Shown here in pieces: positions 7,608 through 14,557 of a stretch of DNA of 14,858 bases. The position numbers and the translations under genes were made by a program. The notes beneath the pieces are model-generated. The model was not told the origin of the DNA. It did not search any database and saw nothing but the letters and a program-made list of their open reading frames with translations. The DNA is taken from positions 1 through 14,858 of the forward strand of contig JBNKLQ010000147.1 of the NCBI GenBank assembly GCA_050292445.1, written 5' to 3'. The number at the start of each line of letters is the position of its first letter. Within the stretch, counting starts at the first letter, position 1. This stretch comes from Leptofilum sp050292445. GTDB lineage: Bacteria > Chloroflexota > Anaerolineae > Promineifilales > Promineifilaceae.

Positions 7608-7835
7608 TTAAGGTTTATCCTCCTTTTGTTTTGTTATAATTTGGCCAGGTCCATGCAGTTCCATTAATTCAGTTCGCAATACGTTTAACAAAGTTTCTAC
7701 ATCGGTGAAGCCCAGGCGTTTTCCCAAGACGGGTATTTCCAGAATGTGGCGCACGCTCATCGTTTGAGAGAGCTCGCTGTATTCTGCTTGGCTGCGGATG
7801 ATGAAGGTGCAATTGCGTACTGGATTGATGCTCAT
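7608..7835 (-). CDS. Small hypothetical protein (75 aa) divergent from the SARP-STAND gene
   Basis: I choose the ATG at 7835-7833. A TTG at 7862 would add nine residues, but neither start has a clear ribosome site, which lowers confidence. The 75-residue product has no signal peptide or membrane span. Its pattern is a beta strand (CTFIIRSQAEY), a second strand (RHILEIPVLGKRLGF), a short helix (DVETLLNVLRTELMEL) and a charged tail. This strand-strand-helix layout with F-D-ETLL recalls small Chloroflexota proteins of unknown function, an impression from memory only. The gene runs in the same direction as the secreted-protein gene 76 bases away. It is divergent from the SARP-STAND regulator, with 60 bases between the two ATG starts, so that protein could control it. 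Its 3' end contains AAAGGAGGATAA, a good ribosome-site sequence with no start codon nearby. Confidence 0.5.
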   Translation of the reverse strand: MSINPVRNCTFIIRSQAEYSELSQTMSVRHILEIPVLGKRLGFTDVETLLNVLRTELMELHGPGQIITKQKEDKP

Positions 7836-7895
7836 GGACGGTAGCGTAGCGACACATCGCAAATAAAACGTGAATCAAACGCAAATGAGGAGTTT

Positions 7896-10800
7896 ATGAA
7901 ACAGTTTTTACGTCTGAATTTGCTGGGGATGCCGCAAATTATGGTGGGGGAGCGGCAAATGAGTGGCTTTGCCACGAACAAAGCCCAGGCTCTGCTTTTC
8001 TACCTGGCAGTCACGGCACAAACAAACGCAACCCATCCGGTGTTTCACAGCCGGGATGCGGTGGCGACGCTGCTGTGGGGGGAGATGACGGATAAGAAGG
8101 CTAAACAGAATTTGCGGACGGTGCTGTCTGATTTGCGCCGATTGGTTGGGGATCATTTGCTGATTGATCGCCAAACGATAGCTTTTGATCCCACTAGCCC
8201 CTATTGGCTTGATGTGGAGATTTTGCAACGTGATTTAATGTTAAAATCGTCTCCTGAAAATTTGAGTGCACGGCAAACGGCCGTTTCCCTCTACAAAGGT
8301 GAATTTTTAAGCGGTTTTAGCGTCCACAATGCCCCCGAATTTGAAAATTGGATGCTGGAGCAGCGGCAAAAGCTGCACATCCTGGTGGTACAGGCGCTGT
8401 TTACCTTGGTCAATGAACAGATTGAGTGTGGTGATTTTGCGGCGGGGCTTGCTGCCAATCATCAGCTGCTGGGGTTGGAGCCGTGGTCTGAGCCGGTGCA
8501 CCGGCAGCAAATGCTGCTGTTGGCTCGCTTGGGGGAGCGCAGCGCGGCACTGGCCCAGTTTGAGACGTGCCAGCAAATATTGGCCGAGGAATTTGGCGTG
8601 GAGCCGCTGCCAGAAACGTTTGCCCTGTATGATCAAATTCGGGCCGGGAAAATTGTGGGTCGGCGGGATAAAGCGCCGACCAAGCCGGTCACTCACCCGC
8701 CAACGGCCGTCATCAATGAGCGTAATTTTCCCCAACGCACCGACCTGTTTGGTCGGCAAAAGGAGTTGGAAAGCCTGCGGAAATGGCTGTTACAGGATGG
8801 CTGCCGCCTGGTGGGCATCTTTGGCATGGGCGGCCTGGGGAAAAGCACGCTGGCCGCTGCGCTGGCGCGAACGTTGGCCACGCCGGATGCTGCGGCGCCG
8901 GGAGAGAATTTTCAGCACATTATTTGGAACTCTTTGCTCAATGCGCCACCATTGGTCGAGTTAATTCAAGAATGGATTTACGATCTTTCTGACCAAACGG
9001 TAACAAGCTTGCCAGAAGACCCAGACCAGCAGGTTAAGCTGCTGCTGGAATATTTGCAGCGTCGGCGCTGCCTGTTGATTTTGGATAATCTGGAAAGCAT
9101 CCTGCAAAGTGAGCATCGTAATGATGCTTTTTTGCCCGGCTATGAGGCGTACGGCCGTTTCCTGCGTCACCTAGCAGATGCCAACCACCAAAGTTGTATT
9201 TTGATGACGAGCCGGGAACGGCCGTACAACCTGACCGGACTTGAAGAAGAAAACGCAACCGTGCGCTTTTTGTCCTTATCCGGCCTGCCCCCCGAGGCTG
9301 GCAGCCAGATGCTTGCCGCACGCGGCCTAACCGGTACCACAACGAGAATAGACGATCTGGTGCGGCAATATTCTGGCAACCCGTTGGCGCTTAAGCTGGC
9401 CGCCGATACTGTTCAAGAAATATTCAAGGGCAGCGTCACTGGCTTTTTACGCGCTGAAGCTGTTGTTTTTGACGATATTCGCTATGTGCTGGACCAACAA
9501 TTTGCTCGTCTTTCACCAACAGAACGTGAGCTGATGGTCTGGCTAACTGTGGTGCGCGAACCGATTTCTTACAATGAACTGCGGGCGCTGTTGGCCCAGC
9601 AGCCGCTGCCGCACACCACGCTAGAAGCCATGCGCTCGCTGCTGCGGCGCTCCCTGGTGGAAATGTACGAAGGCGGTTTTGGGCTGCAAAATGTGATTCT
9701 GGAATATTGTACAGATTTGCTGGTGGCAAACGTGGTGCGCGAGCTGCTTGCGGTTCAAGACAGTGAACTCAATGCGGACGATCTAAAATATCTTAACTGC
9801 TTTGCGCTTGTCCTGGCGCAGACGAAAGAATATGTGCGGGCCAGCCAAACCCGCTTGCTGTTAGCGCCGGTGGCCCAGCAGTTGACAACGCAGTTGGGTG
9901 TGCGCAGGGCCGAGCAGGTGATAAAGATGGTGCTGGCTTTCTTGCGATCTGAGCCAACGGTGCCGGGTTATGCAGCCGCCAATTTGCTGCACCTGCTGCT
10001 GCATCTGAAAATCGATTTACGCGGATATGATTTTTCCAAACTTTACTTTCGGCAGCTTTATTTGCGTGGGGAAAGTCTGCCACAGGCGAACTTCTCTGGT
10101 GCAGAGATAATTGACAGCGTCTTTACGGAGCCGTTTGGCCTCGTGTATTCGGTTGCTTTTAGTCCAGACGGCCGTTTGCTGGCGGCAGGCATGGGTGAAG
10201 GGGCCATCTATGTTTGGCAGACGGGGGAGCAGCAGTTGGTTCACGTTTTGCAAGGACACGATCAGGCTGTTGACGCAATCGCCTTTGGGCAAATAACCAC
10301 GATGCTGGGTGACACGCAGCTGTTGTTGGCCAGTGCGGGGAATGACGGCCGTATCGGTGTCTATTCTTTGGCCGAGCGCGAGGTTGATCAGTGGCGCATT
10401 TTTTTGACCCATCCACAACACAGAAAATTGATGGCCGTTCATGTAAACGGCCGTCTTGTCATCGGTGTCAATACAGATGGTCATGTTTTTGTGTGGAACA
10501 TTGCCGATGAGAAAAACCCGGTTCTGGCCCACCAATTCAACACAGCAGCCACCCGGTTTGGGCTGGTTGCCTTCAGCGCAGATGGACATATCTTGGTGGT
10601 TGGCCGACGGAATGGATCCGTGCAGTTTCACAATGCCCACACTGGCGAACAGCTGCGCTTTTTGGATACCGGTATGGATGCGATGGCTTCCCTGGCTTTG
10701 CGCCAGGATGGGCAGATGTTGGCCGTTGGAGACAAGAGCGGGCAAATTGGACTGTGGCAGATTGCCGAGGACGGCATTCACCAAATTACCCAGCAGTTTG

Positions 10801-12164
10801 CCAAGATGTCCACGGCGGCCGTTGATGCCCTGGCGTTTAATCAGAATGGCAGACAGTTAGCCAGCACACATGGTGTTGGGGATCAAACGGTGCGGCTTTG
10901 GTCGGTTGATACCCAAAAAGGATTAAATTTGCTTCACACGCTGCCAGGCCATACGCTAATCATTTGGGCAGTCTGTTTTAGCCCGATTGCCACGCTTGGC
11001 CTGGATAATGGGGTCAGCAGTCAGCCGCTGTTGGCCACTGGCAGCAGCGATCAAACCGTGCGCGTGTGGGATTTAACAACCGGGCAAACGCTATACACGC
11101 AGAAGGGTCAGCAGCGTGCTTTAAGCGCCTTTGCCATTCAAAAATTGCCGGAAATGCCCTCTGAGGCTGTGTCAGAAACAGGCCAATGGCTGCTGTCTGC
11201 GGCCGGCTATGATCATTTAGTTCACCTGTGGCAAGGGGACGGTGTGCAGACGATGGTACAAGACCATGTTTTGTCGCGAGCCAAAATGGCGCTCTACGCG
11301 GTGGCTATCAGTCCAGACGGCCGTTTTTTAGCCAGTGGTGGGCATAGTGGGATTGTCTATTTATGGGAGCGTACTACCGGAAAGCTGCTGCAAACCTTTC
11401 GTGGGCACAGTAAAGCCATCTACTACGTTGGCTTTCACCCGAATGGTGAGCTGCTGGTTAGCAGCAGCCCAGATGGCACTGTGCGGCTGTGGCCAATTAA
11501 TCAGGATCAGCAGCAAAACTGCCAGCCTATGGCTGTCATTCCTGGCCATCCAAATATTCTCTATGATGCGGCGTTGCGTGCAGACGGCCGTTTCCTGGCG
11601 ACCGTTGGTACAGACCTGCATCTGCGGCTGTGGGACCTCACCCAAGAAAATTATCCAGAGCAAATGGAACTACGAAAAACAGTCAGTGAGCCGGGGGAGC
11701 AAGACATGGTTTCTGTTGTGTTCAGCCCGGACGGCACAAAGGTGGCTGCCGGTGGCAGCAGCGTCATTCATGTGTGGGACGTTTGCTCTTCAGAGCCAGT
11801 GCATATCCTGAGACAGCACAGTGCATCCATCTTTGGGCTGGCCTTTAGTCTAGACGGCCAACTGCTCGTGAGCGGCGGAGCGGATTGTACTATCTGCATT
11901 TGGCAGGTAAGCTCCGGCAAGATGCAGCAAACGATTCAGGGGCATGAGGACACAATCTACGAAGTAGACTTTACACCCGACGGCGCGTTCGTACTGAGTT
12001 GCAGTTTTGATGGCACCATCAAGTTTTGGGATGTGCAAACCGGTGAATGTGTCAACACATTGATGATTGAAGGCCCGTATGCGGGCATGAACATCTCCGA
12101 CATGATGGGGGTCACCGAGGCTCAAAAAGCCGCATTGCAAGCTCTTGGGGCGGTCGGAACTTAA
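7896..12164 (+). CDS. SARP/BTAD activator fused to a STAND (NB-ARC) ATPase and WD40 repeats
   Basis: This is a 1,422-residue cytoplasmic regulator with GAGGAG at 7887-7892 before the ATG. Residues about 1-100 form the SARP winged-helix DNA-binding domain (KQNLRTVLSDLRRLVG at 70-85). Residues about 105-250 are the bacterial transcriptional activation (BTAD) helical repeat domain, including EPWSEPVHRQQMLLLARLG. The STAND ATPase follows: LFGRQKEL (284-291), P-loop GMGGLGKST (310-318), Walker B LLILDN (393-398), sensor TSR (438-440) and GNPLAL (494-499). A winged-helix-like section spans about 525-610. Residues about 706-745 read as pentapeptide-like repeats. From about 745 I count 14 WD-blade ends, such as VRLWSV at 999-1004 and VRVWDL at 1055-1060, enough for two seven-bladed propellers. 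The tail with YAGMN and TEAQKAALQALGAV is, from memory, typical of NB-ARC/WD40 proteins of cyanobacteria. Streptomyces AfsR shares the SARP-NB-ARC plan but ends in TPRs. Ligand and target genes are unknown. Confidence 0.93.
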   Translation: MKQFLRLNLLGMPQIMVGERQMSGFATNKAQALLFYLAVTAQTNATHPVFHSRDAVATLLWGEMTDKKAKQNLRTVLSDLRRLVGDHLLIDRQTIAFDPTSPYWLDVEILQRDLMLKSSPENLSARQTAVSLYKGEFLSGFSVHNAPEFENWMLEQRQKLHILVVQALFTLVNEQIECGDFAAGLAANHQLLGLEPWSEPVHRQQMLLLARLGERSAALAQFETCQQILAEEFGVEPLPETFALYDQIRAGKIVGRRDKAPTKPVTHPPTAVINERNFPQRTDLFGRQKELESLRKWLLQDGCRLVGIFGMGGLGKSTLAAALARTLATPDAAAPGENFQHIIWNSLLNAPPLVELIQEWIYDLSDQTVTSLPEDPDQQVKLLLEYLQRRRCLLILDNLESILQSEHRNDAFLPGYEAYGRFLRHLADANHQSCILMTSRERPYNLTGLEEENATVRFLSLSGLPPEAGSQMLAARGLTGTTTRIDDLVRQYSGNPLALKLAADTVQEIFKGSVTGFLRAEAVVFDDIRYVLDQQFARLSPTERELMVWLTVVREPISYNELRALLAQQPLPHTTLEAMRSLLRRSLVEMYEGGFGLQNVILEYCTDLLVANVVRELLAVQDSELNADDLKYLNCFALVLAQTKEYVRASQTRLLLAPVAQQLTTQLGVRRAEQVIKMVLAFLRSEPTVPGYAAANLLHLLLHLKIDLRGYDFSKLYFRQLYLRGESLPQANFSGAEIIDSVFTEPFGLVYSVAFSPDGRLLAAGMGEGAIYVWQTGEQQLVHVLQGHDQAVDAIAFGQITTMLGDTQLLLASAGNDGRIGVYSLAEREVDQWRIFLTHPQHRKLMAVHVNGRLVIGVNTDGHVFVWNIADEKNPVLAHQFNTAATRFGLVAFSADGHILVVGRRNGSVQFHNAHTGEQLRFLDTGMDAMASLALRQDGQMLAVGDKSGQIGLWQIAEDGIHQITQQFAKMSTAAVDALAFNQNGRQLASTHGVGDQTVRLWSVDTQKGLNLLHTLPGHTLIIWAVCFSPIATLGLDNGVSSQPLLATGSSDQTVRVWDLTTGQTLYTQKGQQRALSAFAIQKLPEMPSEAVSETGQWLLSAAGYDHLVHLWQGDGVQTMVQDHVLSRAKMALYAVAISPDGRFLASGGHSGIVYLWERTTGKLLQTFRGHSKAIYYVGFHPNGELLVSSSPDGTVRLWPINQDQQQNCQPMAVIPGHPNILYDAALRADGRFLATVGTDLHLRLWDLTQENYPEQMELRKTVSEPGEQDMVSVVFSPDGTKVAAGGSSVIHVWDVCSSEPVHILRQHSASIFGLAFSLDGQLLVSGGADCTICIWQVSSGKMQQTIQGHEDTIYEVDFTPDGAFVLSCSFDGTIKFWDVQTGECVNTLMIEGPYAGMNISDMMGVTEAQKAALQALGAVGT

Positions 12165-12200
12165 ATCAAGGCAATAAGCGGAACGTTTGGCTTTCGTTGT

Positions 12201-12228
12201 TTGGTAAGCTGGCAGATTGGCGTAAACT
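12201..12228 (+). promoter_or_regulatory. Possible sigma70-type promoter before the epimerase gene
   Basis: TTGGTA (12201-12206) and TAAACT (12223-12228) are separated by 16 bp, upstream of the hairpin repeat and the epimerase gene. The match is only fair. A promoter is expected somewhere here because the upstream gene ends at 12164. Confidence 0.3.
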
Positions 12229-12263
12229 ACCCTGAAAAAAACATAGGAGGATGGTAACTATAC

Positions 12264-12323
12264 AGACCCTAAGGGTTTGCTCTGGAGCAATCAGACCTTT
12301 TAGAGATTAAACCCTTAGGGTCT
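12264..12323. repeat. 60-bp inverted-repeat hairpin element, copy 2
   Basis: The arms AGACCCTAAGGGTTT (12264-12278) and AAACCCTTAGGGTCT (12309-12323) are identical to those of the copy at 4684-4742 and in the same orientation. The inner dyad is GCTC-TG-GAGC (12279-12288), different in sequence from copy 1 but still fully paired. An outer inverted repeat, TAACTAT (12255-12261) and ATAGTTA (12340-12346), encloses the element. The whole would form a nested hairpin ending just before the ribosome site of the epimerase gene. Confidence 0.88.
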
Positions 12324-12358
12324 TACCAGAGGAACCTGAATAGTTATGGAGGATGTTT

Positions 12359-13318
12359 ATGAAAATTGCTGTTACGGGAGCCGCTGGTTTCATTGGTTCA
12401 CATTTGGCAGAAACGTTGGCCCGCCAGGGCCACACTGTTGTGGGAATCGACAGCTTTACCGATTATTACTCGCCCCAACTGAAGCAGGTTAACGCCGAGG
12501 ATGTTGAAGCGGCGGGCGTCACGCTGCATCGTCTAGATTTGACCACCGATGATTTATCATTTGCATTGCAGGATGTTGAATTTGTTTATCACCTGGCAGG
12601 GCAGCCGGGCATCTCGGCCACCACGCCGCTGGCGGACTATGTGCGCAATAATGTGGTGGCGATGGACAAGCTGCTGCTGGCTTGCCAAAAGCAGTCGTCC
12701 CTGCGCTGTTTTGTCAATGTCTCTACCTCGTCGGTATACGGCCGTCACGCCTACGACCCCGAAACGGAACCACCCAAACCAACCTCGTATTACGGTGTCA
12801 CCAAGCTGGCGGCCGAGCAGTTGGCGCTGGCTGCCCAGCGCGAACAAGGATTCCCTGCCTGCTCTTTGCGCATCTTTTCCGTTTATGGTCCGCGCGAACG
12901 GCCGGAAAAGTTGTACCCCAAACTCATCCGCAGCATCCTCACCGATACGCCATTCCCTCTGTATGAAGGCAGCAAAGAACATTCCCGCAGCTTCACCTAT
13001 GTTGGCGACATTGTAGAGGGATTCCTGGCTGTGCTGGATCGTCCCGAGCAGGTAATTGGTGAAATTATCAATCTGGGCAGCGATGTGGAAATGAGCACTG
13101 CACAGGGCATCGACCTTATCGAGCAAATCATGGGCAAAAAGGCCCGGTTTGATATGCGGCCCAAGCGCCCAGGCGACCAGCTGCACACCTGCGCCAACAT
13201 CGGCAAGGCACGAAAGCTGCTTGGCTACGCGCCGCGTACCCAGTTGGCAGAAGGTCTTAAAGCTGAAGTGGAATGGTACGTCAACCGCATCTACGCCAAT
13301 GGGTTGCATAACGGTTAG
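12359..13318 (+). CDS. NAD-dependent epimerase/dehydratase (extended SDR, nucleotide-sugar type)
   Basis: I start this at the ATG at 12359 because GGAGG (12348-12352) is six bases before it; an in-frame ATG at 12353 touches the ribosome site. The 319-residue product has the extended-SDR NAD motif G7-A-A-G10-F-I-G13, an acidic D31 that selects NAD over NADP, HLAGQPG (78-84), the catalytic Ser/Thr region VSTSSVYG (121-128) and Y145-x-x-x-K149. The C-terminal substrate part includes RIFSVYGPRERPE and SRSFTYVGDIVEG, typical of UDP-glucose/UDP-glucuronate 4-epimerases and decarboxylases. DSFTDYYSPQLK recalls UDP-glucuronate 4-epimerase. The likely role is making a UDP-sugar for surface glycans, but no glycosyltransferase is near, so the exact substrate is open. 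Confidence 0.88.
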   Translation: MKIAVTGAAGFIGSHLAETLARQGHTVVGIDSFTDYYSPQLKQVNAEDVEAAGVTLHRLDLTTDDLSFALQDVEFVYHLAGQPGISATTPLADYVRNNVVAMDKLLLACQKQSSLRCFVNVSTSSVYGRHAYDPETEPPKPTSYYGVTKLAAEQLALAAQREQGFPACSLRIFSVYGPRERPEKLYPKLIRSILTDTPFPLYEGSKEHSRSFTYVGDIVEGFLAVLDRPEQVIGEIINLGSDVEMSTAQGIDLIEQIMGKKARFDMRPKRPGDQLHTCANIGKARKLLGYAPRTQLAEGLKAEVEWYVNRIYANGLHNG

Positions 13319-13382
13319 GAGTCGTTTGGAAACAATTTAGCGATTTCATGCTTTGGCGTTAAAAATTTCAGGAGGTTGAGCG

Positions 13383-14195
13383 ATGTCTAATGCAGCGAAA
13401 GTTGTTTTGATTACCGGGGCATCCTCCGGATTGGGACGGGCTTGTGCGGCGCATCTGGCGGCACAAGGTTACACCGTGTTTGGCACCAGCCGCCAGCCGG
13501 TGGAGATGCCCACCGGGGTGCAGCCAATCGCCCTGGACGTGACCAATGATGTGTCAGTGGAGCAGGCAGTAACGGCCGTTCTCAAAAAAGCGCCGCGCAT
13601 TGATGTCTTGGTAAACAATGCCGGTATGGGCATCGCCGGTCCCACCGAAGAAACGACTATCGAGGAGGCTAAGCGGCAGTTTGAGGTCAACTTTTTTGGC
13701 GTGATACGCTTGTGCCAGCAGGTAATTCCGGTGATGCGGGCACAGGGTAACGGCCGTATCATCAACATCAGCTCCATGGCTGGGACAATCGGGCTGCCAT
13801 TTCAAGGGCTGTACAGCGCCAGCAAATTTGCCTTGGAAGGTCTAAGCGAAGCATTGCGGCTGGAACTGGAACCGTTCGACATTCAAGTTGTGGTCATCCA
13901 GCCCGGCGATTTTCGGACCCGTTTCACCGCTAGCCGCAGCGTGGTGGATGCTGCCCAGGCTAGCCAGGCGTACAGGACGCGCTTCACCACCGCCTTGCAG
14001 CGGTACGTTGCCGAAGAGAACAACGGAGCTGACCCGCAGTTGGTCGCCGAACTGTTGCACCGCATATTGCTGGCTAAATCACCGCGATTCCGCAATCGGG
14101 TGGGGGCGTGGTCGCAGCGGTTTTTTGTGGGATTACGGCCGTTTCTTCCCGACAAACTATTCTTCCGCCTGCTGGCCGACTATTACGATCTGTAG
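13383..14195 (+). CDS. Classical short-chain dehydrogenase/reductase
   Basis: This is a 270-residue soluble NAD(P)-dependent oxidoreductase with AGGAGG at 13371-13376. The cofactor motif is TGASSGLG (residues 11-18), followed by D52 in LDVT and NNAG (78-81), N103 in the helix of the proton relay, the catalytic Ser in NISSMAG (S130/S131), and Y144-x-x-x-K148 in LYSASKFALEG. The C-terminal half with VVVIQPGDFRTRF is typical of the 17-beta-hydroxysteroid dehydrogenase-like or retinol dehydrogenase-like group. The basic residue R37 in TSRQP suggests a preference for NADP. The substrate cannot be read. It lies 64 bases after the epimerase gene in the same direction and may share its transcript. 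It contains three ACGGCCGT octamers (13572, 13750, 14135). Confidence 0.93.
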   Translation: MSNAAKVVLITGASSGLGRACAAHLAAQGYTVFGTSRQPVEMPTGVQPIALDVTNDVSVEQAVTAVLKKAPRIDVLVNNAGMGIAGPTEETTIEEAKRQFEVNFFGVIRLCQQVIPVMRAQGNGRIINISSMAGTIGLPFQGLYSASKFALEGLSEALRLELEPFDIQVVVIQPGDFRTRFTASRSVVDAAQASQAYRTRFTTALQRYVAEENNGADPQLVAELLHRILLAKSPRFRNRVGAWSQRFFVGLRPFLPDKLFFRLLADYYDL

Positions 14196-14263
14196 TCTAT
14201 CACTCTGCAACCATTTTTCCCCATATGCGTAGAAACAAACAGAACGGTAAAACAAACAATCAG

Positions 14264-14282
14264 GTGGTATTATTTTTACCAC
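14264..14282 (+). other. Short hairpin in the gap before the PspC gene
   Basis: GTGGTA (14264-14269) pairs with TACCAC (14277-14282) around a T-rich loop. It could be a weak terminator for the preceding SDR gene or a 5' leader structure of the pspC-like gene. There is no T-run after the stem, so neither is firm. Confidence 0.3.
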
Positions 14283-14305
14283 TTTCTACTTGTGGAGGTA
14301 TTGAA

Positions 14306-14491
14306 ATGAACGTAAAAGATAATCGTTTACAACGACAAAATGGCATCTTTGCCGGCGTGTGTGGTGGTTTGGCAGCCTGGACTGGCATCAATGTTTTCTG
14401 GTTCCGGCTTCTTTTCTTCATCTTGTTATTGCCGGGCGGCGCGTCAGCTCTCCCTTATCTGATTCTGTGGATTGTGATGCCTAAGAAATAG
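14306..14491 (+). CDS. PspC-domain small membrane protein
   Basis: The start is the ATG at 14306, with GGAGG at 14294-14298 seven bases upstream; a longer open frame from 14108 would overlap the preceding gene and has no support. The 61-residue product is a single PspC domain: a charged N-terminus (NVKDNRLQRQ), the signature GVCGGLA (residues 17-23), then hydrophobic stretches at about 30-43 and 48-58 with LPGG between them, ending MPKK. PspC proteins sit in the inner membrane and in enterobacteria sense envelope stress with PspB. In other phyla such single-domain copies occur alone, and their role is less clear. No PspA or PspB gene lies in the window. Confidence 0.9.
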   Translation: MNVKDNRLQRQNGIFAGVCGGLAAWTGINVFWFRLLFFILLLPGGASALPYLILWIVMPKK

Positions 14492-14493
14492 CT

Positions 14494-14556
14494 AATTGTG
14501 AATCATTAGTTGTGAATTGTGAACGGTTCAACTCATTCACAATTCACAACTCGCAA
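14494..14556. terminator. AT-rich hairpin between converging genes, probable bidirectional terminator
   Basis: GTTGTGAATTGTGAA (14509-14523) and TTCACAATTCACAAC (14536-14550) are perfect 15-bp inverted repeats with a 12-base loop. Further out, AATTGTGA (14494-14501) and TCGCAATT (14551-14558) pair at seven of eight positions after a seven-base bulge. It lies exactly between converging genes (PspC-like and aminotransferase). There is no long T-run on either side, so Rho-independent termination is plausible but unproven. Confidence 0.55.
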
Positions 14557-14557
14557 T

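Noticed and set aside
10017..10784. 255-codon open frame on the minus strand
   Set aside because: It is opposite the WD40 part of the SARP-STAND gene and shows no protein-like pattern.
7896..12164. STAND protein as a proven antiphage Avs-type system
   Set aside because: No nuclease, protease or TIR effector is fused; the N-terminus is a SARP activator and no defence genes are adjacent, so a transcription role is the better reading.
12251..12310. Possible 19-codon leader peptide starting at ATG 12251 and spanning the hairpin
   Set aside because: GGAGG touches the ATG with no spacing, the codons show no run of one amino acid as in attenuators, and most of the frame is repeat sequence.
12557..13309. 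250-codon open frame on the minus strand
   Set aside because: It mirrors the epimerase-like gene, which has clear SDR motifs; it is a shadow of that gene's codon bias.
14108..14305. Longer N-terminus for the PspC-domain protein
   Set aside because: It would overlap the SDR gene by nearly 90 bases, and the ATG at 14306 has a well-spaced GGAGG and gives a standard PspC domain.
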